Assembly (NCBI GenBank): GCA_040901795.1
Contig: JBBDYH010000143.1
Location: 1-64,000 of the forward strand
Source of the DNA: JBBDYH01 sp040901795
Lineage (GTDB): Bacteria; Planctomycetota; Planctomycetia; Pirellulales; JALHPA01
Direction: 5' to 3'
Length of the DNA: 64,000 bases
Made by a program: the position numbers and the translations under genes. Below, in pieces: positions 42,680 through 51,183 of the stretch (the stretch's first letter is position 1; the number at the start of each line of letters is the position of its first letter). Under the pieces are notes generated by a model that saw only the letters and a list, made by a program, of their open reading frames with translations, was not told the DNA's origin and searched no databases.

Positions 42680-43717
42680 ATGACCTGTCAAGGAATCCTC
42701 CGCTGGACCATTCCGCCGGCCATCGTCGCGTATCTCGTGTACGACGTGCAGCGACAAGACAGCTTTGACCAGATCTGGTCCGGCGAAAAGAACTGGACGC
42801 TGTTGGGCGTGGCGTTGTTGGCCTTTCTCGCCGCACAGTTGCTGACCATCGCGCGCTGGTATTGGCTCGTCCGGGCGCTTGATCTTCCGTTTCGCTGGAA
42901 CGACGCCGTGCGGCTGGGATTCCTCGGTTATTTGCTCACGTTCGTGTCGTTGGGTGCTGTGGGCGGCGATCTGTTGAAGGCCTTCTTTGTGGCACGCGAA
43001 CAGCCGCGGCGTCGCATCGAGGCATTCGCCACGGTGATCGTCGATCGGATCCTCGGACTCTATTCGCTTCTGCTCCTGGCCGCAGTTTCGATCGTGGTGA
43101 GCGGTATTTGGCAGTCGCCGCCATCTGCGGCGGTGGGCATCTTGTGCCAGACCGTTTTCGGGACCACGGCGGTGGCGACCATCGCAATACTCTTCTTGCT
43201 CTCGTTAGGCGGAAATCGCGCCCAGGGATTCTTTGGGCCATTGTTTGACCGGCTGGCCCGCATACCCAAAGTCGGCGCCGTGCTCAAACCACTCGCTGGC
43301 GCCGTACAGGTATACCGCCGCGATCTGCCGACGGTCGCCACGTCGATCGTCGTTGGCCTGTTGTCTCAATTCCTATTGGCGGCGTGCGTTTGGGCGATTG
43401 CCGGCGCGCTATTGCCGAACGCTCCGAGCATCGGCGAACACGTCATCCTCGTGCCGTTAGCGCTGCTCACGACCGTGTTGCCGCTCCCCGGCTACGGTTT
43501 GGGGGCGTTTGAGATGGCCGTCGAGTTTCTCTACCGACACGTGGGTTCATCCGCGGCCGGCGGCGGATTGCTGGTCGCGCTCGGGTTTCGGCTGGTGATG
43601 GTCGTGACCGCGATGATCAGCGCGGTCATCTATGCGACTCACCGTCGCGAAGTCGGCGATGTGCTGCGCGAAGCGCACGACGAATGCGAGCGGCTCGCGG
43701 CGTCGGCGAATATGTAG
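42680..43717 (+). CDS. YbhN/UPF0104-type flippase-domain membrane protein
   Basis: A 345-residue polytopic protein with the lysylphosphatidylglycerol-synthetase-TM/flippase-like domain. Typical segments: FVSLGAVGGDLLKAFFVARE near residue 90, followed by AFATVIVDRILGLYSLLLL, and LPGYGLGAFEMAVEFLYRHV near 275. About eight transmembrane helices are visible. The family moves lipid-linked molecules or forms the flippase half of MprF. The substrate is unknown. The start codon at 42680 lies only 35 bp from the tRNA 5' end (opposite strand). The stop is ATG-TAG, the TAG of a GTAG hairpin. Confidence 0.87.
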   Translation: MTCQGILRWTIPPAIVAYLVYDVQRQDSFDQIWSGEKNWTLLGVALLAFLAAQLLTIARWYWLVRALDLPFRWNDAVRLGFLGYLLTFVSLGAVGGDLLKAFFVAREQPRRRIEAFATVIVDRILGLYSLLLLAAVSIVVSGIWQSPPSAAVGILCQTVFGTTAVATIAILFLLSLGGNRAQGFFGPLFDRLARIPKVGAVLKPLAGAVQVYRRDLPTVATSIVVGLLSQFLLAACVWAIAGALLPNAPSIGEHVILVPLALLTTVLPLPGYGLGAFEMAVEFLYRHVGSSAAGGGLLVALGFRLVMVVTAMISAVIYATHRREVGDVLREAHDECERLAASANM

Positions 43718-43763
43718 ACCGCACACTCCGTGTGCGGAACGGCAGACGCAGTCTGCCTGCTAC
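43714..43763. repeat. GTAG...CTAC paired-hairpin element (50 bp)
   Basis: GTAGACCGCACACTCCGTGTGCGG, then GGCAGACGCAGTCTGCCTGCTAC: two hairpins with GTAG at one end and CTAC at the other. The first four bases contain the stop codon of the upstream gene. Confidence 0.85.
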
Positions 43764-43830
43764 ATCCCCCTGCACACAACGCCTACACTCGCTATATTGT
43801 GGATCTTGTGTCCCCACTGAGGCCGATTGC

Positions 43831-44643
43831 ATGCCACCCTCCACCGTTCCGACCAGCGACGACGATCCCGAATCGCGCTTGTCGGAGGGAGTCCGGACGT
43901 TCATTTCGCTGTTGCTTTTCGTCCATTTGTTCGCTCTCGGCCTGGTATTTTTCTCTAACTTCGAGGGGAGCGACTGGGACTCGGAATTGTTGCGGCGGAT
44001 GAAGATCGTCGTCCGCCCCTATCTGTACCCGTTGTGGCTCGATCGTCCCTACCATTATCACCTCACGTACGCCGAGCCGCTGGACTTCGATCACTACATT
44101 GAGGTCGCCCTTACGCCCAAGGGCTCGTCGGAGTCCACCATCATTCGACTGCCCGAAGATGATCTCGGGATCGGCCTACGCCGCCAGCGATACCAGCGCC
44201 TGGCCTGGCATTTTGCCCGCCGTACCGAGTCACAAACCCCCGACGATCTGCTGCCTTTGACGATCGGCGCGGGTCTCATCAAGCAGCACACCGCGGCGCG
44301 CGCCCAGGTTCGCTGCTTTCGCAAGCGGCCGTTGTTCCTCGATGAAGTCCGCGCAGGCGCCAGCACCGAGCCGCCCGATGAACGTCTCTACGCCGCCGAC
44401 GTGTTCTTTTTGCCAGGCAACGCGCTGCCGCAGTTGAACAAGATCGGCGAAGCGCGCGACGTAGCGCCGGTCAAGCGCCCTTCGGACAGCGGCAGCCAAG
44501 GGCCACCCAACCGTGAGAGCCAGAAGGGCTCCTCGAGCGGCGCCGGCGACCGTGCGGCGCCCTTGCGAAACCCGTTATTTCCGAACGCCAACTCTGCTCG
44601 CCCAGCATCGGCTCCTCCACGTTCACCGCCGACCGAAAAATAA
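43831..44643 (+). CDS. Membrane-anchored protein of unknown function, gene next to HTTM protein
   Basis: A 270-residue protein. One N-terminal transmembrane helix, EGVRTFISLLLFVHLFALGLVFF (residues 19-41), is followed by a soluble region with WLDRPYHYHLTYAEPLDFDHYIEVALTPKG and DLLPLTIGAGLIKQHT. The last 50 residues are low-complexity and Ser/Pro-rich. I do not recognise it. The ATG at 43831 precedes the helix directly. It is followed by the HTTM gene after an 84-bp gap containing a CACTAAT inverted repeat; the two genes likely work together, as such pairs are frequent in planctomycetes, but the function is not known. Confidence 0.75.
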   Translation: MPPSTVPTSDDDPESRLSEGVRTFISLLLFVHLFALGLVFFSNFEGSDWDSELLRRMKIVVRPYLYPLWLDRPYHYHLTYAEPLDFDHYIEVALTPKGSSESTIIRLPEDDLGIGLRRQRYQRLAWHFARRTESQTPDDLLPLTIGAGLIKQHTAARAQVRCFRKRPLFLDEVRAGASTEPPDERLYAADVFFLPGNALPQLNKIGEARDVAPVKRPSDSGSQGPPNRESQKGSSSGAGDRAAPLRNPLFPNANSARPASAPPRSPPTEK

Positions 44644-44659
44644 CCGCACGACACAGACC

Positions 44660-44719
44660 GGAACACTAATCTTCACTAATCAGCACTAATTAGTGTCGTT
44701 TAGTGTCGATTAGTGTTCC
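44660..44719. repeat. 60-bp CACTAAT/ATTAGTG inverted repeat
   Basis: Ends are GGAACACTAAT and ATTAGTGTTCC, perfect complements. Between them are further CACTAAT and TTAGTG units, so three copies face three inverted ones. It lies 9 bp before the HTTM start codon. Confidence 0.9.
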
Positions 44720-44727
44720 AAAATCCT

Positions 44728-45672
44728 ATGCCCAACGCGCAGCAGTCTTACCTGAACAACCTGTCGAGCGAATTCGGTCGCGGCTGGAACCGCTTCTGGT
44801 TCACGCCGGCGGCCGCGGCGCCGCTGGGGTTGATCCGGCTAGTCTTCGGATTGATCGCGCTCTGGTGGTATCTCAGTTACATCCCCGACCTGGCGTTTTT
44901 CTTTGGTCCGCAAGGAATCATCAATTCGCCGACGGTCGAACAATGGCGCGGGCCGTACCCGGTTTTCTCGATCTTCGATTGGCCGCAAACCGCGGCGTCG
45001 CTCTGGTTCACCTATTGGCTTGGCCTCGTCGTTCTCGTCCTATTCGCGGCGGGACTGTTCTCACGCATCACCAGCGTGGCGGCGCTCCTCGTCGTGGTGT
45101 CGTTGATCCATCGCGGTCCGATGTTGGCCCAACCGATGGAGGACGTCCTCGCGATGGTGATGCTTTATCTCTGTTTTGGTCCGTCGGGAGCGGCGTTTTC
45201 GCTGGACCGCGTTTGGAAGCGGCGAACCACGAGCCGGCTAGAAGATAACATTGCTGCACCGCCGTCGATCGGCGCGAACATTTCGCTGCGGCTGATCCAA
45301 ATCCACCTGGCTCTATTGCACTTCGGCATGGCGATTGGCCAGTTGCGCGACGACTCGTGGTGGATGGGCCGCGCAATCTGGGGCTTCATCAGCAAGCCGG
45401 AGTCGGGTTACGTCGACTTGACCTGGCTCTCCGACCACTTGTATCTGCTCAACCTCTGGACGCACGGCATTGTGGTCTTCGAGTTCGCCTTCGCGCTGTT
45501 GATCTGGAACCGGCTGGCCCGGCCGATCCTGATGGCGGCCGCCGTGCTCGTCTGGGGCAGCATCGGCCTGGTGAGCGGGATGCTGGCGTTCACGCTCGTC
45601 ATGCTCGGCGCGACGTTGGCGTTCATGCCCGCGGAGTGGCTTGCGCGTCGGCGTAGCCATGAAGCACTGTAG
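44728..45672 (+). CDS. HTTM-domain membrane protein (vitamin-K-carboxylase-like fold)
   Basis: A 314-residue polytopic protein with horizontally transferred transmembrane domain (HTTM) features. N-terminal motif: WFTPAAAAPLGLIRLVFGLI. The lipid-type segment LIQIHLALLHFGMAIGQL with His/Gln lies near residue 192, and the WMGRAIWGF motif follows, as in HTTM proteins related to gamma-glutamyl carboxylase. Eight or so helices are predicted. The protein is not a proven carboxylase. ATG 44728 is chosen over the GTG 44713, which lies inside the inverted repeat. The stop is CTG-TAG, part of a GTAG repeat. Confidence 0.83.
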   Translation: MPNAQQSYLNNLSSEFGRGWNRFWFTPAAAAPLGLIRLVFGLIALWWYLSYIPDLAFFFGPQGIINSPTVEQWRGPYPVFSIFDWPQTAASLWFTYWLGLVVLVLFAAGLFSRITSVAALLVVVSLIHRGPMLAQPMEDVLAMVMLYLCFGPSGAAFSLDRVWKRRTTSRLEDNIAAPPSIGANISLRLIQIHLALLHFGMAIGQLRDDSWWMGRAIWGFISKPESGYVDLTWLSDHLYLLNLWTHGIVVFEFAFALLIWNRLARPILMAAAVLVWGSIGLVSGMLAFTLVMLGATLAFMPAEWLARRRSHEAL

Positions 45673-45780
45673 CCATCTCGCTCCGCGAGATGAAGCATGA
45701 AATCTCCGTCGGTCGACCTCGACGGCGTACGGCGCTGGTTCGGCAGAACGGTGCTACATCACGCGGAGCGTGATGGCTAC
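45669..45780. repeat. GTAG...CTAC BIME-like element (112 bp)
   Basis: Begins GTAGCCATCTCGCTCCGCGAGATG and ends CATCACGCGGAGCGTGATGGCTAC: two inverted hairpins about 60 bp apart. The first four bases include the HTTM stop codon. The other end lies 1 bp from the stop of the AsmA-like gene. Relatives: 56382-56435, 54855-54885 and 63058-63153. Confidence 0.88.
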
Positions 45781-45781
45781 A

Positions 45782-48700
45782 CTAGCGCGGCTGGAACAAC
45801 CGATCGAACTGCTTATTGATCTGATCCTCAATCAAATCGCGCGCAGCGTTCTGCGCAAATAGCGCGACCACCTGCTGCATGGCGCGGGGATCAACCTGCG
45901 GCCGCCGCAGCGTGCCGCCGATCGGAATCTGTAGCGTCTGGTCCTTCAAACCCGCCGGAACCGCATTGCGGCCGAACCATTCCGCCTTGATCGGCACCTC
46001 GGCCACCAGCCCCATCGATTCGTCAAAGGCCACCCACCCGTTGGTGCGGATCGTGACCGAGCCGATGTCCATGCTCATGCCCTGATGGTGCACCCGTCCA
46101 CCGGCCATCCGGAAGTCGATCTGTTGCCCGTTGACCTTCAAGAGCGTCGGATTGCGGCCCAATTCCAAGGGCGACGGACGCCGCTCGACCAACGCGCGGA
46201 TCTGCTCCGCCAAGAGAATGATCGCTCGCGCGGTCGGACCGGGCGTCACTTGCAGCGAATGGATGTCGAGCCGCCCGATCGCGCTGGCCGTTTCAGGATT
46301 ATACAACGGCACCTTGGCGCCGGTGAGATCGAGAGACAAGTCGCCTTGCGTCTCGGTCGCCTCGGCCACCGCCGGCGCGACGTACTTCAGCCACGAGGCA
46401 GTCATCTCCGGCGTCACGCGCACCCGCTCGATGACTAGGGCGCGGCCGTGGACCAGTTCCGCAGGCCCCGGCGTAAGTACGATCTGCGGCGACAGCCGCA
46501 CGCGCCCTTCGCTCACGGCCAGCTCGACGGGTTTGATCTGCAACACGCCGTCGGCGAGCGTGCCCGCAATGTCTCCCGGCCCCAGGCGCAGTCCGAACAC
46601 ATCGGCCCGCTGCCAGCCGATTCCGGCCTGCGCCGTAAGCGGTTTGATCCACAGCAACGAATCGACCGCCTGGGGCGAGGCGGCGGTCATCGGCTGCATG
46701 CCGGCATTCTTCAAACCACTCTTCAAACTACCGATCGGTCCGCGAACCGTAAACGCGCGTGTGTCGCGCCCTTCGGCCCGAACGTTATTGCCAAAATAGG
46801 GCGCGAGAAGTTTAGATAGTGCGGCCCAATCGTACTCCGTTTGCCCCTGGAGGCTCACGTTTGTCTTACCGCCGACTGCGTCGATTTGTCCCTTGGCCCG
46901 CAGCTTGATTGCTTCGGAGTTGACTTGCACGTCGTCGAGTCGAACAGCGTCGTCCGACTGTGAATACAACCCTTGCGCCGCAAACGTCAATGGCCCGGCC
47001 TGAGCTTGCTGCACCGCGCCGCGAAGCGAGTGCGCATGCCATGCGCCGGCCGTCCACGTCAGGTTTGCATGCAACTCCGCGGCGCCGACCAGGTTCAAAC
47101 CGCTGAGATCCATCCAAGGCGCTAGCCGCGCTTGCCACTGAGCTACATTGCCGCTGCAATGTACGATCACCGGCAGCTTGTCGAACGCAATTCGCTCGCC
47201 GCGATCGCGCGCAGCGATCGGTTCGCGGAGATGAACTTCAAGCTCATCCGTTGCTCCACTTTGACCCGCTGCTCTCAGCCGCACCGCCGCGCTGTCAATT
47301 CGCTCGATCGTAGCGGCCGGCATCAGCCCGCTGGCTTGCAGCTCGGCGGTGAGATCCGGCTCGCGCCAGATCGAAACGGCGCTTGTGCCAAGCAGAACAC
47401 TCCTCAGCCGTGCGGTGGCGGATGCGCGGAATACTCCTTCGCCGTCGCGCTTCCACTGGAGCTGGGCTTGCCCCTCTCCGGCCAACTGCATTTCGCCGAA
47501 ATCAATCAGTTGCCCAAACTGAATCTTCAGCCGATCGAGGTCAAACGTCGCCTCGGCGACGAGCTCGTTGGCCGACCCCTGGCCGCTTAGCTTCATGAAA
47601 TCGGACGAACACTCCAGCCGGTCCACCACCACGCCGGCGTCCGACTCCCGCGCCGCCAGCTCGATCGTCACTGGCTGATCCCAACGCACCGGCTTGCCCG
47701 CGCTGGTCGCGGCTAGCCCGCTCGCCTCGACGCGCGCGTGCCAGCGATGTTCCTCGGCCGCTGCTTCGCTTGCCACCATGAGTCGCACCGTGCCGTCGCT
47801 AATCTGCGTGTCGGATCGAATCCGCAGCGTCTCGGGCAGCATGCGGCTCAGCCGCGCCAGGTCGATCGAGCCTTGCAGCGCGAAAGCTTCTCGGGCCAGT
47901 GCCGCCAGACCAACTGAGTCCCGCGGCGCAGCCACCGGAATATTACCTTGCGCGGTGATCCGTCCCAGCTCGCAGTCGACGGCCAGTTCCTTGACCTCCA
48001 GCCGATCGCCTTGCCGCGTGATGTCGCTCTTAATCATCAAGTCAGCCAGCCGCAGCGCGTCGCCTCGCAGCGGACCACCGGCGACCAGCAGGTTGATAAC
48101 GCCAATCTGCCCAACGACCGATTGCCGCGTCGAGGCGTCGGTATCGGCCGTCGCCTCGTCTGCCGAGGCGCCGGCAGTTTGGTAGACCATGTCACACGTC
48201 ATGTCGCCCGCTAGCTGCAAGCCTGGGAAGTTGCGCGCGGCCAGCCAGCGAAACATTGCCAGCGGAATCTGTTCAGCCTTGAGTTGGATCGCCTGGTTCG
48301 ACTCTCTTCCCGAGGAAATCGTGAAGAGCCCCTTACGCTGCCCGTCAGTTACCTTTCCTTCGGCGGACCAGGCCGCCGGCCCGCCGTCTCCCGCCAATCC
48401 AACCGAAGCGGCAAGCGCTGTCATGTTCCACTGCTCGTTCGCAACTTTGTCCTGCAGCTCGATCGTGCCCTCGATGACTTGCAGCTCCATTTCAACCGGC
48501 CCGGAGCTGGGCGCATTCCACCACCCAAGCAGCACGTCTTCAGCATTGCTGTCCCCGTCCCGCGCGACGAAGTGCAACTCGGGTTCCTGCACAACCACCG
48601 TACCCAATCGCCGCCGCTCGGCGAGAAGCTGGAGCGGCGTGCGATCCACCGTAACAGTCGGCACGCGCAGCAACAGCGATCCTTCATGGTCGTGGACCTC

Positions 48701-48967
48701 GACGCCCCGGTACTCGACCGCCGAGAACCAGCCGAGTGAGGCTCCCTCGGAGCGAATCGTACCTTCGATCCCGTCGAACACCATCCGCAACGGCACATCG
48801 CGCAGCCCCGTTCGCGCAACCAGGCTCGGCGCGAAGTACAACAGCAAGAGCCCGATCGCCACGACCACCGGCCACCGTCTCCGCCGTCGCCGCGGCCGAC
48901 GTTCCGAGGCGACAGGCAATGAACGCCGAGCATCACTCGGCGCCGACTTCAGCGAAACAGCGGCCAT
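45782..48967 (-). CDS. AsmA/TamB-like large envelope protein
   Basis: A 1061-residue protein. The arginine-rich N-terminal RRPRRRRRRWPVVVAIGLLL is a membrane anchor (helix about residues 31-46). The rest alternates beta strands through the entire length (for example WFSAVEYRGVEVHDHEGSLL). The C-terminal region, GLVAEVPIKAEWFGRNAVPAGLK followed by IPIGGTLRRPQVDPRA, resembles the AsmA/DUF3971 and YhdP group of bridge-like lipid carriers between the membranes. Start at 48967 because AAGGGAG lies upstream; ATG 49033 is an alternative. The likely role is lipid transport to the outer membrane. It stands alone on this strand. Confidence 0.82.
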   Translation of the reverse strand: MAAVSLKSAPSDARRSLPVASERRPRRRRRRWPVVVAIGLLLLYFAPSLVARTGLRDVPLRMVFDGIEGTIRSEGASLGWFSAVEYRGVEVHDHEGSLLLRVPTVTVDRTPLQLLAERRRLGTVVVQEPELHFVARDGDSNAEDVLLGWWNAPSSGPVEMELQVIEGTIELQDKVANEQWNMTALAASVGLAGDGGPAAWSAEGKVTDGQRKGLFTISSGRESNQAIQLKAEQIPLAMFRWLAARNFPGLQLAGDMTCDMVYQTAGASADEATADTDASTRQSVVGQIGVINLLVAGGPLRGDALRLADLMIKSDITRQGDRLEVKELAVDCELGRITAQGNIPVAAPRDSVGLAALAREAFALQGSIDLARLSRMLPETLRIRSDTQISDGTVRLMVASEAAAEEHRWHARVEASGLAATSAGKPVRWDQPVTIELAARESDAGVVVDRLECSSDFMKLSGQGSANELVAEATFDLDRLKIQFGQLIDFGEMQLAGEGQAQLQWKRDGEGVFRASATARLRSVLLGTSAVSIWREPDLTAELQASGLMPAATIERIDSAAVRLRAAGQSGATDELEVHLREPIAARDRGERIAFDKLPVIVHCSGNVAQWQARLAPWMDLSGLNLVGAAELHANLTWTAGAWHAHSLRGAVQQAQAGPLTFAAQGLYSQSDDAVRLDDVQVNSEAIKLRAKGQIDAVGGKTNVSLQGQTEYDWAALSKLLAPYFGNNVRAEGRDTRAFTVRGPIGSLKSGLKNAGMQPMTAASPQAVDSLLWIKPLTAQAGIGWQRADVFGLRLGPGDIAGTLADGVLQIKPVELAVSEGRVRLSPQIVLTPGPAELVHGRALVIERVRVTPEMTASWLKYVAPAVAEATETQGDLSLDLTGAKVPLYNPETASAIGRLDIHSLQVTPGPTARAIILLAEQIRALVERRPSPLELGRNPTLLKVNGQQIDFRMAGGRVHHQGMSMDIGSVTIRTNGWVAFDESMGLVAEVPIKAEWFGRNAVPAGLKDQTLQIPIGGTLRRPQVDPRAMQQVVALFAQNAARDLIEDQINKQFDRLFQPR

Positions 48968-49177
48968 CGTCAAAACTCCCTTCGACGCGGGGGCAAAGCC
49001 AAAAAAGGACGCCGCGGATTGTACCTGCCCCATGCTCAGGCCCGTAGGTCGATATTCACCACCGGGCTCGTCCCGGTGGAGTCATGTTTTGAAACCAGAC
49101 TTCGGGCTGCTAGGTGCGATCGCCACCGCCCCGCTTGTCGGGGGTGGAGCGCTGTTTGCGCGCCCTAAGACGTAGCC

Positions 49178-49217
49178 GTAGGGTGGGACAAAGCCGCCGC
49201 GGCTGCCGGCCCACCAA
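49178..49217. repeat. GTAGGGTGGGA...GGCCCACC hairpin repeat, third copy
   Basis: Same arms as the copies at 28671 and 37060; its loop contains GCCGCCGCGGC. Confidence 0.85.
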
Positions 49218-49222
49218 GCCTC

Positions 49223-49252
49223 TTGACACCCAATACCTTGCGCGCCTATGCT
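49223..49252 (+). promoter_or_regulatory. Candidate sigma70-type promoter for the PadR gene
   Basis: TTGACA (49223-49228), 18-bp spacer, TATGCT (49247-49252, within TATGCTAATG). About 62 bp separate it from the PadR start codon. PadR regulators often repress themselves, so an operator may overlap it; no clear ATGT-ACAT palindrome is visible. Confidence 0.5.
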
Positions 49253-49313
49253 AATGCCTCGACGCGCAAAGTATCGCCCTTCCGTCCTGAACCCCGAACC
49301 CCGAACGCTCCGC

Positions 49314-49676
49314 ATGGAACCCAACTTCCTCAACGGCACCGTCGAGCTCATGCTCCTGGCCGTCATCGACGAGGGGCCGAGCTACGGCTACGAGATCACG
49401 CAATCGGTCCTCAACCGTTCGGGCGGTCGCTTCGAGGTCAAAGAGGGCAGCCTCTACCCGGCGCTACATCGTCTGGAGCGCGCGAAGCTCCTGGAGTCCT
49501 ACTGGACCGAGCACGACGGCCGCCGCCGCAAATACTACCGCCTTACCCCGTCTGGCCGAAAAGCCCTCGCCGCCCGCCGCACCGAATGGCAATCCTTCTC
49601 CGCAGGCCTCCACAGCGTCCTCGGCCTGGAACTACAAGCGGTGGGTGCCACGCCATGTTGTCCGCGGGTCTCCTGA
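49314..49676 (+). CDS. PadR-family transcriptional regulator
   Basis: A 120-residue winged-helix protein. The signature lies in the N-terminal half: FLNGTVELMLLAVIDEGPSY, GYEITQSVLNRSGGRFEVKE, GSLYPALHRLERAKLLESYW, and RRRKYYRLTPSGRKAL for the wing. The family represses nearby genes. The short C-terminal tail lacks the second helical domain of long PadRs. It is followed 43 bp later by a protein with a permease-prefix domain; such PadR-plus-prefix pairs are typical in planctomycetes and acidobacteria and control ABC-type permeases, though no permease domain is present here. Confidence 0.93.
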   Translation: MEPNFLNGTVELMLLAVIDEGPSYGYEITQSVLNRSGGRFEVKEGSLYPALHRLERAKLLESYWTEHDGRRRKYYRLTPSGRKALAARRTEWQSFSAGLHSVLGLELQAVGATPCCPRVS

Positions 49677-49719
49677 GCCCGCACACCAAGCCACCAGGCC
49701 ACCAGGCCACCAGACACCC

Positions 49720-51183
49720 ATGTCGCAATTCGACGAATCCGCCGCTCACCTCCCTCCGCCCCGCGCGGACGAGCCGGCCAACCTTCGTCGTGAAATCCTC
49801 GAGGAGCTTTCCGACCACCTCACCTGCGCCCGCAAGCGCGAGCAACTGGCCGGTGGCTCGCAAACCGAAGCTGCCATTCAACATCGCGTACTCGATCGTT
49901 TCGGCGACCCAGCCGCGATCGCCCGCAAACTCTGGCTCGATTGGATGTGGGAGAAAATCATGACCCAACGAATTCTGATTGGCGTTTGTATCCTCCTGGC
50001 AGTTGTGACCTGCGCCGCCCTGGCCTTCGCCTGGGTCTCGATCAACCGTCAGCACGAACTGATCGCCGAACTGCAACTCACCAGCCAGTCACAGCGCGAA
50101 CAGCAACAAGAGCAATTCGAGCGCCTCCTGGCCGACTCGCAAAAGTCCAAGTCGCCGTCCGATTGGAACCCCGTCGAGCTCCGCTTCGTGAAAGGCAAAG
50201 AAGGCGGCCCGCCGGCGGAGGGCATCAAGGTCCACGTCTCAATTCAAGCCACCGAAACCGGCATTCCCGATATGGAGGGCGTCTCCAACGCTCAAGGGAT
50301 CGTCCACTTCGATCGCGTCCGCTATGGCACGTACACCGTCACCACCGTAAATGCTGCCCAGGAAAAGCTCACCACGAATTTCACCTTACAGCCCGGACAA
50401 AGTCTCACCCGCACGATCGTTTGTCCTGAACCACCCACACAGACGGCCAAGGTAACGGCGCGCATCAACTGGCCGGAGGACCTGGCAAAGAAACCCTTGT
50501 GGCTGTCCTTTCAATGGGACGATATCGATCGCCCAGTTGCCGGAAAAAAGTGGACTCCCTCCGCCCAGTTGTTCAAAGCCCTGGGACGCAGTGAGCCGTT
50601 CAGAGGACCATTGCCATGGTTTGCGCCCAACGGCGATGTCTTGATAGCGAAGGATTCGTCTGAGGGTTCGCGAACGATTGGCGGCAGTAGCTTCAGTGGG
50701 ATCATGTTTGGATTTAGAACTTGGGCCCGTCGAGGCAGGAGCAACGTCGACGAACCCATCGTGCTCAAGAAGCCGGACGGGATCGATTGGCCCGGGCCGG
50801 ACTATGTGATTCGCGACGCCTGGGTCCTCGTGTCAATGAGTGGACTGACGTCGGCTGACGAACTCGAAAAATCGACCATCAGCGACGCGGCTCGTGAACG
50901 AGAGGATCCGTATTCACGTGACTTCTTCTACACAATTCGCGTTTCTCCTGCCGACTGGTCCTACCGCCTCGAACCCAGCCAGGCCGGCAGGCCTGCTATT
51001 CTGCAGCTCACCCCAACCGTCGAAGCAGTCGAGAAGGTCCGCGCCGCGCTGCCGGAATTTGAGACGGCAGTCGCCGAAGCGGAAGCGTCGCGCGCCCTAC
51101 AAGAGCAGCGCCGCGCCGCATTCGAAGAGTCCCAACGCGCCGCCTCTGCCGCCGAAACCAAGACAAAAACTGACTCCAAGTAG
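49720..51183 (+). CDS. Membrane-anchored protein with permease-prefix-like domain, partner of PadR
   Basis: A 487-residue protein. Residues 10-75 are a permease-prefix (HAAS-like) helix bundle: ANLRREILEELSDHLTCARK and VLDRFGDPAAIARKLWLDWM. A single transmembrane helix follows (RILIGVCILLAVVTCAALAF, residues 83-102), then a coiled-coil (ELQLTSQSQREQQQEQFERL). Downstream is a beta-rich domain (VHVSIQATETGIPDMEGVSN, resembling a carboxypeptidase-regulatory or transthyretin-like fold) and a C-terminal unknown domain rich in aromatic residues. There is no FtsX-type permease domain, although the prefix is usually found in ABC permeases. PadR-controlled. The function is unknown. Confidence 0.78.
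   Translation: MSQFDESAAHLPPPRADEPANLRREILEELSDHLTCARKREQLAGGSQTEAAIQHRVLDRFGDPAAIARKLWLDWMWEKIMTQRILIGVCILLAVVTCAALAFAWVSINRQHELIAELQLTSQSQREQQQEQFERLLADSQKSKSPSDWNPVELRFVKGKEGGPPAEGIKVHVSIQATETGIPDMEGVSNAQGIVHFDRVRYGTYTVTTVNAAQEKLTTNFTLQPGQSLTRTIVCPEPPTQTAKVTARINWPEDLAKKPLWLSFQWDDIDRPVAGKKWTPSAQLFKALGRSEPFRGPLPWFAPNGDVLIAKDSSEGSRTIGGSSFSGIMFGFRTWARRGRSNVDEPIVLKKPDGIDWPGPDYVIRDAWVLVSMSGLTSADELEKSTISDAAREREDPYSRDFFYTIRVSPADWSYRLEPSQAGRPAILQLTPTVEAVEKVRAALPEFETAVAEAEASRALQEQRRAAFEESQRAASAAETKTKTDSK

Larger units (their letters stand above)
48968..49313. other. 346-bp gap between AsmA-like and PadR genes
   Basis: Contains the divergent promoters. A GCCACCGGG/CCCGGTGG hairpin occurs near 49065-49080 and a CCGCCCC...GGGG hairpin near 49125-49145. 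A GTAGGGTGGGA repeat follows (49178-49217), then the PadR promoter (49223-49252) and CCCTGAA-like heptamers (49287-49306). No coding sequence is supported. Confidence 0.6.
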
